From Plecoglossus altivelis (taxonomy: Eukaryota > Chordata > Actinopteri > Osmeriformes > Plecoglossidae): a DNA stretch of 64,000 nt. Shown here piece after piece: positions 53,101-58,877 of the stretch. Within the stretch, counting starts at the first letter, position 1. Every line of letters starts with the position of its first letter. The notes under the pieces were generated by a model, which searched no databases, was not told the DNA's origin, and saw only the letters and a program-made list of their open reading frames with translations. The stretch is from assembly GCA_036571765.1 (NCBI GenBank), contig BROE01000024.1, positions 930,001 through 994,000 on the forward strand, written 5' to 3'. A program made the translations under genes and the position numbers.

Positions 53101-53913
53101 GTTCCATACGGTTGACCATTCACAAAAGTTATGGATTATGCATGCTCTGTATGTGTATTATGGCTCAAATCTATGTTTTCAATTTGACAAATCCAACACA
53201 AATCACGCCCACCAGGGGCCAACACACCAAAGAATTATGTCGACACATAATTCTGTAATTTTCTATTTCTTTGGATCCTTGACCAATATTAACATCTTAT
53301 TCTCCATCTGTTTTACTAGTAATACAAAATGCATATTTCAGATTTTAAAAAGTTGTAAAAGTTGCATTGCTAAAGTTTTGGATACCTCCATTTCCGGAAT
53401 TTGAACATAATTTTTGTCCAGTTTCAGAAAGACATGTTCGTGTTCTTTGTTGACGATACACTTATTTCAAAACTGACGAACAACACATAAAAAAACAAAA
53501 CAAAAAATAAAGCATTTTGACTTATCGTTGTATGATTAAATTAATTTCGATTTGAGTGTGCATATACTGGAGCACAAGTCTGAACTCCTGCCCAATACTA
53601 AATGACTAGGCTACAATAGATGTGGGGTTCAAAAGACTTTCCAACGCGCACCGTAGCCTATAGTGGTAGCGGTTCTAGTTCATTTTGTGATGGAAAAAAA
53701 CCTAGGATTATTGGCACTTCATTTAAACAATCAACATCCAACACAGTATGTTATGATCAATTCCCACGTCCTTACCTCCACGCTGAACGGCTGCTCCTCT
53801 CCGTTTACGCCACATAATATCCACAGCCAGATTTGCAAGCACAATGTGCCAAGGTAAAAGATATTCAAACTATTGAAGCTATTCAATCTTTTAGAATATT
53901 CAAACAAAATCAT
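4846..53913 (-). CDS. mmp16: Membrane-type matrix metalloproteinase 16 (MT3-MMP), complete 10-exon gene
   Basis: Membrane-anchored zinc endopeptidase that cleaves extracellular matrix and pro-MMP2 at the cell surface (family knowledge). Joining the ten exons listed separately gives 1830 nt and 609 residues; every junction has GT..AG and a matching phase. Domains: signal peptide about 1-40; propeptide with cysteine switch PRCGVPD (Cys103); furin motif RKRR at 118-121; catalytic domain from Tyr122 with HELGHALGLEH (His248, Glu249, His252, His258) and Met-turn Met266; proline-rich hinge about 294-346; hemopexin domain bounded by Cys347 and Cys536; transmembrane helix about 566-589; 20-residue tail ending EWV. 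The tail RKGTPRHILYCKRSMQEWV separates MMP16 from its paralogues MMP14, MMP15 and MMP24. All catalytic residues are intact, so the gene should be functional. Fish may carry two copies (mmp16a/b); I cannot say which this is. The nine introns range from 108 bp to 10.5 kb. Confidence 0.97.
5175..8172. other. mmp16 intron 9, unique-looking part
   Basis: A+T-rich intronic DNA with no recognisable gene or repeat. Confidence 0.5.
8185..10685 (-). mobile_element. Non-LTR retrotransposon (LINE, GGAT-tail family), internally deleted, in mmp16 intron 9
   Basis: Flanked by a perfect 12-bp target duplication GTAATTCTGATT (8173-8184 and 10686-10697). On the minus strand it keeps a 5' leader, the start of an APE-type endonuclease (LTLGTWNVTSLAGKEPELV), then jumps near 10100 to the end of that domain (DTRVKRGAELLTDHHLVVSWIRW). 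Near 9660 it jumps again from QAKRA to PGVDEIRPE, losing the linker before the reverse transcriptase. The RT has LRQGCPLSP and the catalytic SLLFADDVVLM box; the C-terminus ends ERSQLRWLGHLFRMPPGR...PPRPG. The 3' end is GATAAGCGGAAGACAATGGA. Frameshifts and the missing endonuclease make it non-autonomous. Confidence 0.92.
10698..14189. other. mmp16 intron 9, middle part
   Basis: A+T-rich. Weak transposon-like words near 11465-11540 (AATCGCGATTAA, typical of a hAT terminus) and 11995-12170 (TACCCCTTTTCCA, GAACCAGTGCTTAATA, another hAT-derived repeat), neither with a clear boundary. No gene. Confidence 0.4.
14190..14900 (+). mobile_element. L2-type LINE fragment, RT C-terminus and 3' end
   Basis: Translates to the C-terminal part of an L2-type LINE protein: LPITMMVHFYTAITKSILTSSITTW, DKSRLQHIIRIAEKVIGCNLP, and in shifted frames KTSRHKNSFFPSTSGLFNKIKD. 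Truncated at the 5' end, broken by stops. Lies in mmp16 intron 9, antisense to the gene; same family as the fragment near 56 kb. Confidence 0.75.
15712..15827 (-). CDS. mmp16: mmp16 coding exon 9 (hemopexin blade)
   Basis: Completes the Arg split from exon 8 and reads YWRYSEETRTMDPGYPKPI, then VWKGVPDSPQGAFVDKAN, a hemopexin repeat. Acceptor CATCCAG, donor AATG/GTAAGA. Confidence 0.95.
15936..16086 (-). CDS. mmp16: mmp16 coding exon 8 (hemopexin blade)
   Basis: Reads GKQFWVFKDTMLQSGYPQDI, then LSIETALWWEDVAKTYFFKGD, the next hemopexin repeat. Only a 108-bp intron separates it from exon 9, the shortest in the gene. Donor GACAG/GTATGC, phase 2. Confidence 0.95.
16447..16520. repeat. Imperfect tandem repeat of TTAGTGATTAG units
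   Basis: About six interleaved copies of CTAGTGATTAGT/TATTAGTGATTAG in mmp16 intron 7. Low-complexity, non-coding. Confidence 0.7.
17360..18056 (+). mobile_element. Decayed Tc1-like transposon
   Basis: Matches the general layout of a Tc1 family common in salmonid-type fish: a terminal region (CATTTTGTTATATTACCGTC...AAGTATTCACAACCTTTGC), a jump into the transposase N-terminus (GAATTGTCTGTAGACCTCCG, GGCACAGATCTGGG) and onward through CGGCCAAACTGATTGATC and CTCTGGTCTGATGAA to about 18050. Stops and small deletions throughout; the C-terminal half is missing. Confidence 0.75.
18057..18130 (+). repeat. tRNA-like head of a SINE (truncated)
   Basis: GTCGTGGCCTAATGGTTAGG holds an RNA polymerase III A box and GGTTCGATTC a B box. 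It is nearly identical to the head of the full SINE at 21.6 kb, but the body is missing. It lies directly after the Tc1 relic and about 100 bp from mmp16 exon 7. Not a real tRNA gene: no acceptor-stem pairing is visible. Confidence 0.75.
18232..18370 (-). CDS. mmp16: mmp16 coding exon 7 (hemopexin blade)
   Basis: Starts at GACCACTGG just after a TTTTGTAAG acceptor and reads DHWFWRVRDNAVMPGYPM, then FWRGLPAKIDAVYENSEGKFVFFK, a hemopexin repeat. A truncated SINE head lies about 100 bp past the donor (AAAG/GTAAGC). Confidence 0.95.
18458..19080 (-). mobile_element. Decayed Tc1/mariner element, minus strand
   Basis: Begins CACTCACTAGCCC after a TA, then reads antisense to a Tc1-like transposase: GGACCCCCTTTTACC, TTCAACAAGGTGCTGAAA, GCTGCTGGAAGTAGCCATCA, GATGGATCCATGCTTTCATG. 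Same superfamily as the intact element at 44.8 kb but older; all frames are broken, and the opposite terminus was not found. Confidence 0.75.
20105..20322 (-). CDS. mmp16: mmp16 coding exon 6 (hinge and start of hemopexin domain)
   Basis: Residues 293-365. The first two thirds are a proline- and arginine-rich hinge (PPDKIPQPTKPLPTVPPPR...), then NICNGSFNTLAILRREMFVFK, where Cys347 forms the hemopexin-closing disulfide. Ends in phase 0 before GTGAGC. Confidence 0.96.
21197..21382 (-). mobile_element. Tc1/mariner 3'-end fragment
   Basis: Starts with the inverted terminus CACTCACCTTAAGGATTATT after TA and continues into the antisense C-terminus of the transposase (FQHLVDSMPRRIKAVLKVKG when read on the minus strand). 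It matches the right end of the element at 44.8-46.0 kb closely; the rest is absent. Confidence 0.85.
21629..21960 (+). repeat. tRNA-derived SINE, full length
   Basis: Head with A box (GTGGCCTAATGG) and B box (GGCTCGATTC), a body with CCTTGAGCAAGGCACTGAAC and CTGCCCACTGCTCCGGGTG, and a tail GTGCACTTGGATGGGTTAAA...ACCATACTTGACAATA. The CTTGAGCAAGGCAC core is shared by many fish SINEs. Inserted in mmp16 intron 5, about 150 bp from exon 5, antisense to the gene. Confidence 0.8.
22106..22267 (-). CDS. mmp16: mmp16 coding exon 5 (zinc-binding active site)
   Basis: Encodes NDLFLVAVHELGHALGLEHS, holding the three zinc-binding histidines and catalytic Glu249, followed by DPTAIMAPFYQYM with the Met-turn and the end of the catalytic domain (LQGIQKIYG). 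Acceptor CTCCTTCAG, donor TATG/GTATGT. Confidence 0.97.
22925..23484 (+). repeat. LTR-like repeat, copy 1
   Basis: Related, in reverse orientation, to 62495-62974. Starts TGATACAAT and ends TTTCACA (TG...CA). It contains a TATTTAAG box (23293) followed by AATAAA (23414), the order seen in retroviral or retrotransposon LTRs. No internal gag/pol region adjoins, so it may be a solo LTR; no clear target duplication was seen. Confidence 0.55.
24381..24780 (+). pseudogene. Fragment of a zinc-finger hAT-type transposase gene
   Basis: Translation in shifting frames gives ESKGNAVCLVCGKQVAVLKDYNLNRHYRTKHAN-like sequence, a BED-type C2H2 finger as in ZBED/GTF2IRD2-like hAT proteins, then LLRINTSDIQ-like words. 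Stops occur throughout and the catalytic core is missing. Located in mmp16 intron 4. Confidence 0.55.
24843..25342. mobile_element. TTAA-flanked non-autonomous DNA transposon (piggyBac-like MITE)
   Basis: Both ends abut TTAA (24839-24842 and 25343-25346). The termini GGTGCCATGGCATG and, reversed, TGTCCCATGGCATG form short inverted repeats. TTAA targets are typical of piggyBac. No coding capacity. Confidence 0.65.
25347..27568. other. mmp16 intron 4, no gene seen
   Basis: A+T-rich. Reading frames are short. The part from about 27380 to the LINE, and its continuation after 28450 to about 28622, is richer in CTG/TGT words, starts TGTCCGTCATG and ends GTGACA, and may be an older solo LTR split by the LINE, without proof. 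Confidence 0.35.
27578..28441 (+). mobile_element. GGAT-tail LINE copy, 5'-truncated, in mmp16 intron 4
   Basis: Flanked by the 9-bp duplication TGTTTGGAC (27569-27577, 28442-28450). Begins inside the reverse transcriptase just before SLLFADDVVLMAPSDRD and continues almost unbroken to the C-terminus (KVRSSVTREELGVEPLLLH, GRPRTRWRDYVSRLAWERLG, PPRPGPG), ending GCGGAAGACAATGGATGGAT. Only two in-frame stops or shifts are apparent early on; the last 240 codons are open, so the insertion is fairly recent. Same family as the copies at 8.2-10.7 and 48.3-49.7 kb. Confidence 0.92.
29591..30156. mobile_element. Non-autonomous DNA transposon with about 40-bp inverted termini
   Basis: Left end ACAATCCCATATCAG...GGTTGGGACAGTATGG and right end, reversed, ACAACCCCAAATCAG...GTTGGGACAGTGTGG are inverted copies. 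The roughly 490-bp interior has no reading frame. Family uncertain. Confidence 0.65.
30870..31600 (+). mobile_element. Decayed Tc1-like transposon
   Basis: Frames contain SLLIVRRILHE, MATPEDSKHSLARTV, then RQDNNPKQTGKTAKEF and KWKVLDWPSQSPDLNPIEHAF, i.e. the second Asp and the Glu region of a Tc1 DD34E catalytic triad, followed by KGFATK-like C-terminus. Multiple frameshifts. Located in mmp16 intron 4, antisense to the gene. Confidence 0.75.
32102..32138. repeat. (TA)n microsatellite
   Basis: About 18 TA units in mmp16 intron 4, about 360 bp upstream (in forward coordinates) of exon 4. Confidence 0.95.
32495..32799 (-). CDS. mmp16: mmp16 coding exon 4 (catalytic domain, first half)
   Basis: Completes codon 137 and encodes the catalytic domain through DG at 238-239: AIRRAFEVWQNVTPL, DVDITIIFASGFHGD and DGEGGFLAHAYFPGPG (structural zinc and calcium ligands), then GDTHFDSDEPWTLGN. 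Nearly identical to human MMP16 over this stretch. Acceptor CCACAG and donor GACG/GTAAGA are both canonical. Confidence 0.96.
32800..34799. other. mmp16 intron 3, no gene seen
   Basis: Intron DNA without recognisable repeat borders; short frames only. Confidence 0.45.
34800..35020 (+). mobile_element. L2-type LINE fragment (C-terminal end)
   Basis: Encodes CLKRAIIITIDPTDPAHKLF, LLSSGKCYRSMQTPRLSNSF in one frame, the end of an L2-type LINE protein. Both ends truncated. Confidence 0.65.
35021..36914. other. mmp16 intron 3, remainder
   Basis: No gene, RNA or repeat recognised. Frames of 60-78 codons near 35.4-35.9 and 36.3-36.5 kb have no family resemblance. Confidence 0.45.
36915..37037 (-). 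CDS. mmp16: mmp16 coding exon 3 (cysteine switch and furin site)
   Basis: Residues 97-136. Carries the cysteine switch PRCGVPD, whose Cys103 holds the zyme latent by binding zinc, then the proprotein-convertase motif VRKRR before YALTGQKW, the mature N-terminus. The acceptor is TTTTTCTAG and the donor CAG/GTAGGT. The exon has no start codon of its own and was found by searching for the missing segment between exons 2 and 4; the phases (1 nt in, 2 nt out) fit both neighbours exactly. Confidence 0.95.
37451..41480 (-). mobile_element. L2-type LINE, near full length but broken, in mmp16 intron 2
   Basis: On the minus strand: a CpG-rich 5' part (41200-41480), endonuclease pieces (FTEKWLNDNIPDSAIQLHG, KTRGGGLCVYVNKKW, LVEFMIVKCRPFYLPREFT; then FATRGNNTIDFVYTT, WPENATSALQDCF), RT pieces (LPPNDLALCLSPVNVRRTL, INPRKVAGPDNIS; then LCNLILDFLTERPQSVRVG, GATQGCVLSPLLF, KFADETTVV) and a C-terminus. 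The 3' end carries AATAAAGCACAACTTGAACT with a repeated TTGAAC tail at 37451. Catalytic FADD reads FADE. Two stretches (about 38850-39470 and 39750-40300) do not fit the expected protein. 5' limit approximate. Confidence 0.85.
42490..42840 (+). mobile_element. LINE fragment, C-terminal domain
   Basis: Reads YRAPNGQASQYIIDLLRPYT then LALRSSGQSLLVVPNTHFKT, the typical end of a fish LINE protein (YKALNGLAP...LRSS..GLLVVP...KT). Both ends are degraded. Located in mmp16 intron 2. Confidence 0.65.
43299..43447 (-). CDS. mmp16: mmp16 coding exon 2 (propeptide)
   Basis: Residues 47-95 plus two bases of codon 96. Contains the MT-MMP propeptide motif WLQRYGYLPPTDP and the helical peptidoglycan-binding-like fold (LAMQSAIAAMQRLYGLNVTG...DRNTIE). 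A strong pyrimidine tract and CTGCAG acceptor lie just upstream on this strand, and the donor reads GTGAGT. The split codon becomes GAC (Asp) when joined to exon 3. Confidence 0.95.
44834..46014 (+). mobile_element. Tc1/mariner transposon, nearly full length (1181 bp), in mmp16 intron 1
   Basis: TA duplication (44832-44833, 46015-46016) and inverted termini of about 29 bp (CACTCACCTAAAGGATTATT at the left; one mismatch at the right). The transposase starts at ATG 44981 (MGKKGDISNFERGMVVGA) but meets TGA within 20 codons, then runs QSAKLLGFSHTTISRVYKEW (helix-turn-helix), the first Asp in AWSDESRF, and after a frameshift near 45425 and a GGAT-repeat slip near 45530 continues with the second Asp in FQQDNAPCHKA and the Glu in SPDLNPIEHLWD, ending RRIKAVLKAKGGQTQY. 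The DD34E triad is present, but the gene is broken in at least two places. Confidence 0.93.
46887..48130 (+). mobile_element. Decayed, internally deleted piggyBac element
   Basis: Possible left terminus TTAGGGGTCAAAAATGTCC. An acidic N-terminus (EDEEEYNPDHDESSSDEEIP) leads to the best reading frame at 47647: RHAVAHAQDIASTLNLFITPA, then EKTNLEGLRKYGDNRKRMDE and LRAYIGAAYL, the piggyBac DDE domain start. After a stop, RFDKHELRPARCVGDKLAAI follows, then directly KKRSPTKKDCKTHEKYICKA, resembling the cysteine-rich C-terminus, so the catalytic middle is missing. Limits approximate. Confidence 0.7.
48271..49698 (+). mobile_element. GGAT-tail LINE copy, 5'-truncated and decayed, in mmp16 intron 1
   Basis: Flanked by a perfect 12-bp duplication TAGTATTTTGCA (48259-48270, 49699-49710). 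Starts shortly before the RT (ADSSITQAEVTEVV, KAPG, VPLDWQTEVVVPLLKKWDS, NYRGITVLSLP), continues through LLFADDFVLMASSDQDL and ends with CSDCSPMTRP/DKAEQNR-like sequence and a GATAGATGGATAG tail. Many frameshifts: older than the copy at 27.6 kb. Confidence 0.9.
50838..52140 (+). mobile_element. hAT-type (ZBED-like) transposon, internally deleted
   Basis: Left terminus CAGAGATGGGGACTTCAGAC with repeated ACTCGGACT words. A BED finger follows (FKDFVQCHDKRIAKCKVCGV, FIRHLKTHNDR), then a possible intron (GTGAGT at 51319; TTTTTATCAACAG at 51565). The core gives RKFMSVVEEKYSPISRSIVN and STVNVTVDIWTDRTMRGYLG, then within 20 residues the C-terminal dimerisation region TSVAVERVFSQGGLIMRPHR. Most of the catalytic domain between these parts is missing. 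The right terminus was not found. Confidence 0.75.
52372..52444. repeat. (AAT)n microsatellites
   Basis: Two short AAT runs (52372-52390, 52421-52444) separated by TTTGTATTTGTGCATG... in mmp16 intron 1. Confidence 0.85.
52950..53075 (+). repeat. tRNA-derived SINE, decayed
   Basis: GCTCTATTGGTTGAGTTCAG resembles an A box region and CATGGGTTCAATTCCTACTG a B box region, followed by GGCCAG and GTATGTATGCA. This resembles SINE heads frequent in salmonid/pike-type fish. Degraded, so family assignment is tentative. Confidence 0.4.
53776..53913 (-). CDS. mmp16: mmp16 coding exon 1 (signal peptide)
   Basis: Encodes residues 1-46: a short basic start (MILFEYSKRL), a hydrophobic stretch rich in Leu, Ile, Trp and Cys (LCLQIWLWILCGVNG) acting as signal peptide, then EEQPFSVE, the start of the propeptide. 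The start codon matches the MIL- start of human MMP16 and has A at -3. The exon ends in phase 0 at GAG followed by GTAAGG. Confidence 0.93.
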
Positions 53914-54400
53914 AATGAGCCCTCTTGTATTGTTCTCTGTGTTTTGTTAATAGTCAATAAAGACAAACGAAGTCTAGAAGTACAAGGAGTATATCCAGGC
54001 GACCCCTCAGACGTTCCTAGGGATCATTGATCAGGGGTTCTCTTACAAACTCGAGGAGAGATGACAATTTATGCTGCGTTGAAAATATTCGGAGAATTCC
54101 GTGTGATTTCTTTGCAGTTTTCCGTATTTTTGTCCACTGCTCAGGCCTCCTCGATGGCTGTGCATTTAATGGCCTTTTCAGACACATTTGCCTTTGCTGC
54201 GCGGCATGGCTTCTAGTTTCCAACCATTCTTTCCGCAAATGCGCCTGCGCTATCCTGAACCCAAAATCAGAACCGCATATTATATCACTGCCTTTTTAGG
54301 ACCGTGCATGACAAAACGTCACGGAATCTTGATGATAAGCCAACCATATCGTTGCATTCCGTACCCTTTGTATTATTATCCATTATGACAAAAAGCCTAA
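53914..54400 (-). promoter_or_regulatory. Presumed 5' UTR and promoter region of mmp16
   Basis: Directly upstream of the mmp16 start codon. Contains the NRF-1-like palindrome and several CpGs around 54090-54270, but no typical CpG island and no convincing TATA box (a GATATAATATG word lies near 54280). Confidence 0.4.
54241..54250. promoter_or_regulatory. NRF-1-like palindromic site upstream of mmp16
   Basis: GCGCCTGCGC / GCGCAGGCGC matches the GCGCAnGCGC core bound by NRF-1-type factors. It sits about 330 bp upstream of the mmp16 start codon in a locally CpG-richer stretch (54100-54270), where a promoter is expected. No transcription start can be placed from sequence alone. Confidence 0.3.
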
Positions 54401-55224
54401 CTTGCAGTTTGTGATGTCGTTGCAGCCTGCTGCTGCTGTTAGCATACTTAGCGAAGATCTTGATGTTTTCGGCACACCGTAGCCTTTACTATAGGCTATT
54501 CACAGTAGTAACTATATTATATTTGGGTCAACTTAAACAATGACACGAGGCCTACTTCACAAATATAAACAAATGGCCAGTTAAATTAATAAAGAAATTC
54601 AAGCCTAATGCAAGTATGATTTCAAAATAATAACCTCACTTTGTTTTTCAAGTGCTCCAAGACAATAAATCTAGTTGAAAACTATTAACTCGACCCATGA
54701 AGCACCTCTCCCACCGTATGCCCTGTAGCATAGAGGATATGGTAGCCTATGCCACAAAAGAAAACGAACCGTTATTGACTCCACTAAGTCTATAAGATGG
54801 CAACATAAATTTACCATGGTAAAAATATTATGTTAGATTTTCGCAGTTTCAAACCCCAATAGCCAAAACCTCAAAATTTTCGTCGCATTGTTGGAAAAAT
54901 CACGTTTTCAATAAGATTTTAAAATGTCTGTCGCATTACGGATATTCAGATACCTTGCATTAGCCTACCTGTGGAAGTTCCTATCTAAAACTCACATCAA
55001 ACCTTATAGATCCTTAGTTTGTTTACAAAGGATGGCTCTGTTTCTGGTAAGGGGCCGTGTAGGATGCAGGGGAGAAATTTAATTCCCCCCCCCCCCACTC
55101 TCAGAATATCTACATCCCTTATAACGTACACCTAATAGATTGATAGATAACTAGCTCTTTGGTCATGTGACCAACTGACCTCACTCATTGTACTTCCATA
55201 CAATACACTACACAACCGATAGTT

Positions 55225-55270
55225 AAATTTTGTCTAAATTTTGTCTAAATTTTGTCTAAATTTTGTCTAA
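55225..55270. repeat. Tandem repeat, 11-bp unit x 4
   Basis: Four exact copies of AAATTTTGTCT in the mmp16-steap2 intergenic region. Confidence 0.9.
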
Positions 55271-55869
55271 TGTCTAAGATGGCTCTACTAATCACACTGT
55301 TGTCCTCTTAGGACCCCAGACCTGGCTCTGCTACCAGCCTCCACCAAGCAAATCAGGCTTTCCTCTGTTACTAACCTCCACCAACAGCATCAGGCTAGGC
55401 TCTGCTACCAGCCTCCTCCACTAATTTGGGCATGGCTCTACTAACAGTACTGCTTCAGTAAAAATCCATGAAGTCAAATAACTAATTCCATTGGTATGTG
55501 CATTATTTGGTCTTTGTTAATACACTGTTTAATGTGATATGTTATAAGATATTCAGTTACAGTTTGGGAAACTGGCTGTTAAAACCATAGTGCCGAGAGT
55601 AAGCTTTGACAAATGTATATTCATTGTGTCCCGTTGGTAGAAGCATTACTAGTTTTTGATATTAGTTCCTGCACGAAATGAACAAAAATGGAAGGGAAAT
55701 TGAAGTTAGCTTATTACTTAGCTTATGGGAAAAAGTTGGTGTCAGCCGAACGTTGTCTGAATTGAGCAAGAAATACGTAAGGTCTAAAGAAACCGTTCAT
55801 ATTGCGTAAATAGCTAGAGCAGAGAGTATCTACGGTGGGAGGACTAGGTCACAATCTTCCTTGCTCAAC

Positions 55870-56900
55870 TTAGGGTCACCTTCTCAGTAACAGTGATGGT
55901 ATGTACCAGATAGTGAAAGAGGAGTTGAGGATATACTCAATGATGGCTGAATATGAGTGCACCATCATTGTCTCTACCATTTTGAATTACTTCAGCTGCA
56001 GCAGGAAGCGCACCCTCTGTTGTGCTTTCTTGGTGAGGGAGCTGATGTTCAGTTACCACTTGAAGTCCTGGGAGAGCATAGTGCCCAGGAAGCTGATGAC
56101 TTCACAGTGTTCACTGCAGAGTTGCATTGGGTGATTAGGGTGAGTGGGGCTTTATTCTTGCTGAATTTCATAATCTCCACTGTTTTAAGAGAACTGAGTT
56201 CCAAGTTGTTCTGATAGCACCAGATCACCAGGTTTTTAGCTTCTCATCTATATCAGACTCATCCCCACAAGAGATGAGGGTGGTGTTGTCCATGAACTTC
56301 AGGAGTTTGACGAACTGATGACTGGAGGTGTTGCTCTCAGCGTAAGGGAGAAGAGCAGAGAGGGAAATACGCAACCGTGAGGAGATCCGAGAGTCAGAAA
56401 CACGTTTTCCCCTGCTTCATGCACTACCACCTGTCAGAGAGGAAATCTGTGATCCACATGTAGGTGGAGTAAGTCACATTCAGCTCGGAGAGCTTGTCCT
56501 GAAGCAGAGTGGGGAGGGTGGTGTTGAAAGTAGAGTCCCAACGATCCTGCCGTAGGATGCAGGGGTGTCTAGGTGCTGGAAGGTGAAGTCGAGGGTCATG
56601 TTTACTTTGTCATCTACACCTTTTGGCTCTATAAGCAAACTGCAGGGGTCCAGAAGAGGGTCTGTGATGTATTTGAGGTGAGCCAGCACCAGGCGCTTAA
56701 GAGACTTTTACCATTGCCACAGAAGTTAGGGTAATGGATCTGTTCCGTCAAGAAGTCCTGTTAGCCTTGGATTTATGGGCACTGTGATAATAGTGAACTT
56801 GAGACAAGCTGGTACACGGCATGTTCTCATGGATTTATTGCTGGAAAAGGGTTTTCCAGCAACTAGAAACATAATGTAGAATGCAGTCCTAAGGCCATGC
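55870..56900 (-). mobile_element. L2-type LINE fragment, RT domain
   Basis: On the minus strand: TCRVPACLKFTIITVPINPR, LAHLKYITDPLLDP, NMTLDFTFQHLDTPASYG, LLKFMDNTTLISCGDE (decayed FADD box), CYQNNLELSSLKTVEIMKF. Heavily mutated. Lies between the two genes and is truncated at the 3' side within the coding part. Confidence 0.75.
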
Positions 56901-56939
56901 CAGCTGCCAGGAGACAAGCAGTTTCGAAAATGGGGGAGA

Positions 56940-57222
56940 GGATTGTCAGTGTCAGTGGTAAAAAAAAGACCTGAGCTGGCCATCACAAAATGGTTAGACA
57001 ACAAACTAGTGCTGATTGCATCCACTGTGTATGGAAAGGATCCTGAAGAAAACTGCCCAAGATGGTCCAAAAAAGAAAAGCTCCATGTGCAGATGAGAAG
57101 ACAAGCAGTGATGAGGCAGTACAATGACAACATCTGTGGTGAGGACCTATGTGACGGCATTTTAAGCTTGTATGGTGTGTCAAACAGGACACTCAACAAT
57201 ACCTGGACAAAAGTTGTATAGT
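56940..57222 (+). pseudogene. piggyBac transposase fragment
   Basis: An open stretch of 92 codons reads RPELAITKWLDNKLVLIAST, RWSKKEKLHVQMRRQAVMRQ, YNDNICGEDLCDGILSLYG, the DNK...YN..MGGVDLCD part of a piggyBac DDE domain (here GGVD is GEDL). This is the part missing from the element at 47-48 kb, but it lies 9 kb away and is flanked by an L2 fragment, so it is a separate remnant. Confidence 0.7.
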
Positions 57223-57449
57223 CCAGAACTTGACAACAGCAGTGAAGATGAGTCAATGCAATCTTGGTTCATTGTCACTCTAACATTACCCAAAATTCAT
57301 TAAATGGAAAACTCTACTTTTACTTAGTACCCAGGAGAATTTGACTAAAAAGTGCCTCCCTCCTAAAATATATTTATATCTTATCCATGTGTTTTAATAG
57401 CAATGGGATACATGCCACAGAACAGTGACAATTGGTAATTGAGTCGGCT

Positions 57450-57713
57450 AATTCAGGGGTATCTAAGATATATGTGATGTTCTTCACAGTCGTAGACAGT
57501 CTTCACTGTCTGCGATACAAGTGGAGGATTCTGCAAGTGGTATTCACGAACGTGCTCTGCCTGCTTGAAAGACATCACTTGCCTGTGTTCAAGAGACCGC
57601 TGCTGAGGAAGGAGCAAATCCACCGCGGTGAGAGGGAGGGGAGACCGGTGTTCAGATAGCTTTACAGTTTCATTCTGGACGTGCACAGTCGTGTTGCAGC
57701 AATTCCATGAAAG
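57450..57713 (+). other. steap2: Probable 5' untranslated exon of steap2
   Basis: A strong donor AAAG/GTAAGG ends at 57713, and a good acceptor (TTTTTCTCTACTCCACACAG) opens the first coding exon at 58878. The stretch before the donor is moderately G+C-rich with no long reading frame, as expected of a non-coding first exon. The 5' limit shown is a guess. Confidence 0.35.
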
Positions 57714-58130
57714 GTAAGGCTGTAACCTTACGAATCTTGTCGTTACACAACAATGCTGTTATAGCCATGTTTCGCCATGTTCTGTTCAATTTCGTTGGAC
57801 ATTTACGTAGCTTTGTCAAATGAATGTACGACAACGACATGTAATAGCCTACTTTTTTATCGCCCCAATTCAAAACATTTGTGTCAACGTTAATAATACG
57901 TAATGATTACATCCAATGGTTTTGCCCATCCAGTTGAGTTTCGAGGACTCCAAAGGGCTGAGACTGACATCCATTTGTCCTTCAAAACCATGACAAGATT
58001 TTAAAACCCAGTTGAAAGGTATATTTCATTTCTTTGAGCTGTCTTTTAGGGGTAATATTAGCAGATCAGGTGCTAATAGCAATCGAAATTATTCTGTTAG
58101 ATAGCATATGTCTCTCTCACTCTCTCTCTC

Positions 58131-58176
58131 GATATATATATATATATCGATATATATATATATCGATATATATATC
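58131..58176. repeat. TATATCGATATA alternating repeat
   Basis: TA repeat interrupted regularly by CG to give TATATCGATATA palindromes, after a CT-rich run (58110-58130). Able to form cruciforms. Lies in the probable 5' intron of steap2. Confidence 0.85.
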
Positions 58177-58877
58177 TATTCCCCGTAGATATATTGCCGA
58201 ACCTGACAGTTGGATTTATTTCAGACGTGTTATTTTCAAAGTTTGTACATCCACCCCACTTAACATCATCTTGATTTGTCCTCATTGACTTGAATAACCC
58301 ACAGTTGTGAAAACATATATAACATACAATATAAACTAGGCCTATGTAGCTGCCCTTGGCATTAAGAATCATAAAAAAGTCTACTTTTATTTACACTTCC
58401 ATACACTCAAGTAGCCCTATGCAAGATAATGTATATAGGCTGCCATATACATTATCTATATATTATAATGATAATTTGATAATAACTATCAACACTCTAA
58501 TGAAGTGTTTATTTATAAAACAGACAGATGTCCTTCATCCAGTGACTTCCCATCAAAGTACCTCTTCCAATGGTCTCTCATTCAGGTTCATCATCCAGGG
58601 ATCTGACATCCACCTGCAAGCCACTGTATCTTTTTGTTAGTTTATGTCAAAATCATTTGCAGAAAATAGGCAAGTTTATTAGAATCTTTATTGAAAAGGA
58701 AATTCGCATCGAAGCTGGCTCCATTTCGATATAGTGTCTTTCAGTTCAATTTGAAAAGTGCAATAGAAAACGTATGTATTATTATTGTTAACGTTCTTCA
58801 ACAACAACTCAATGTAAAGGCATTCAGATGAAGCCATAGTTGGCATCTAACCCACACTTTTTCTCTACTCCACACAG

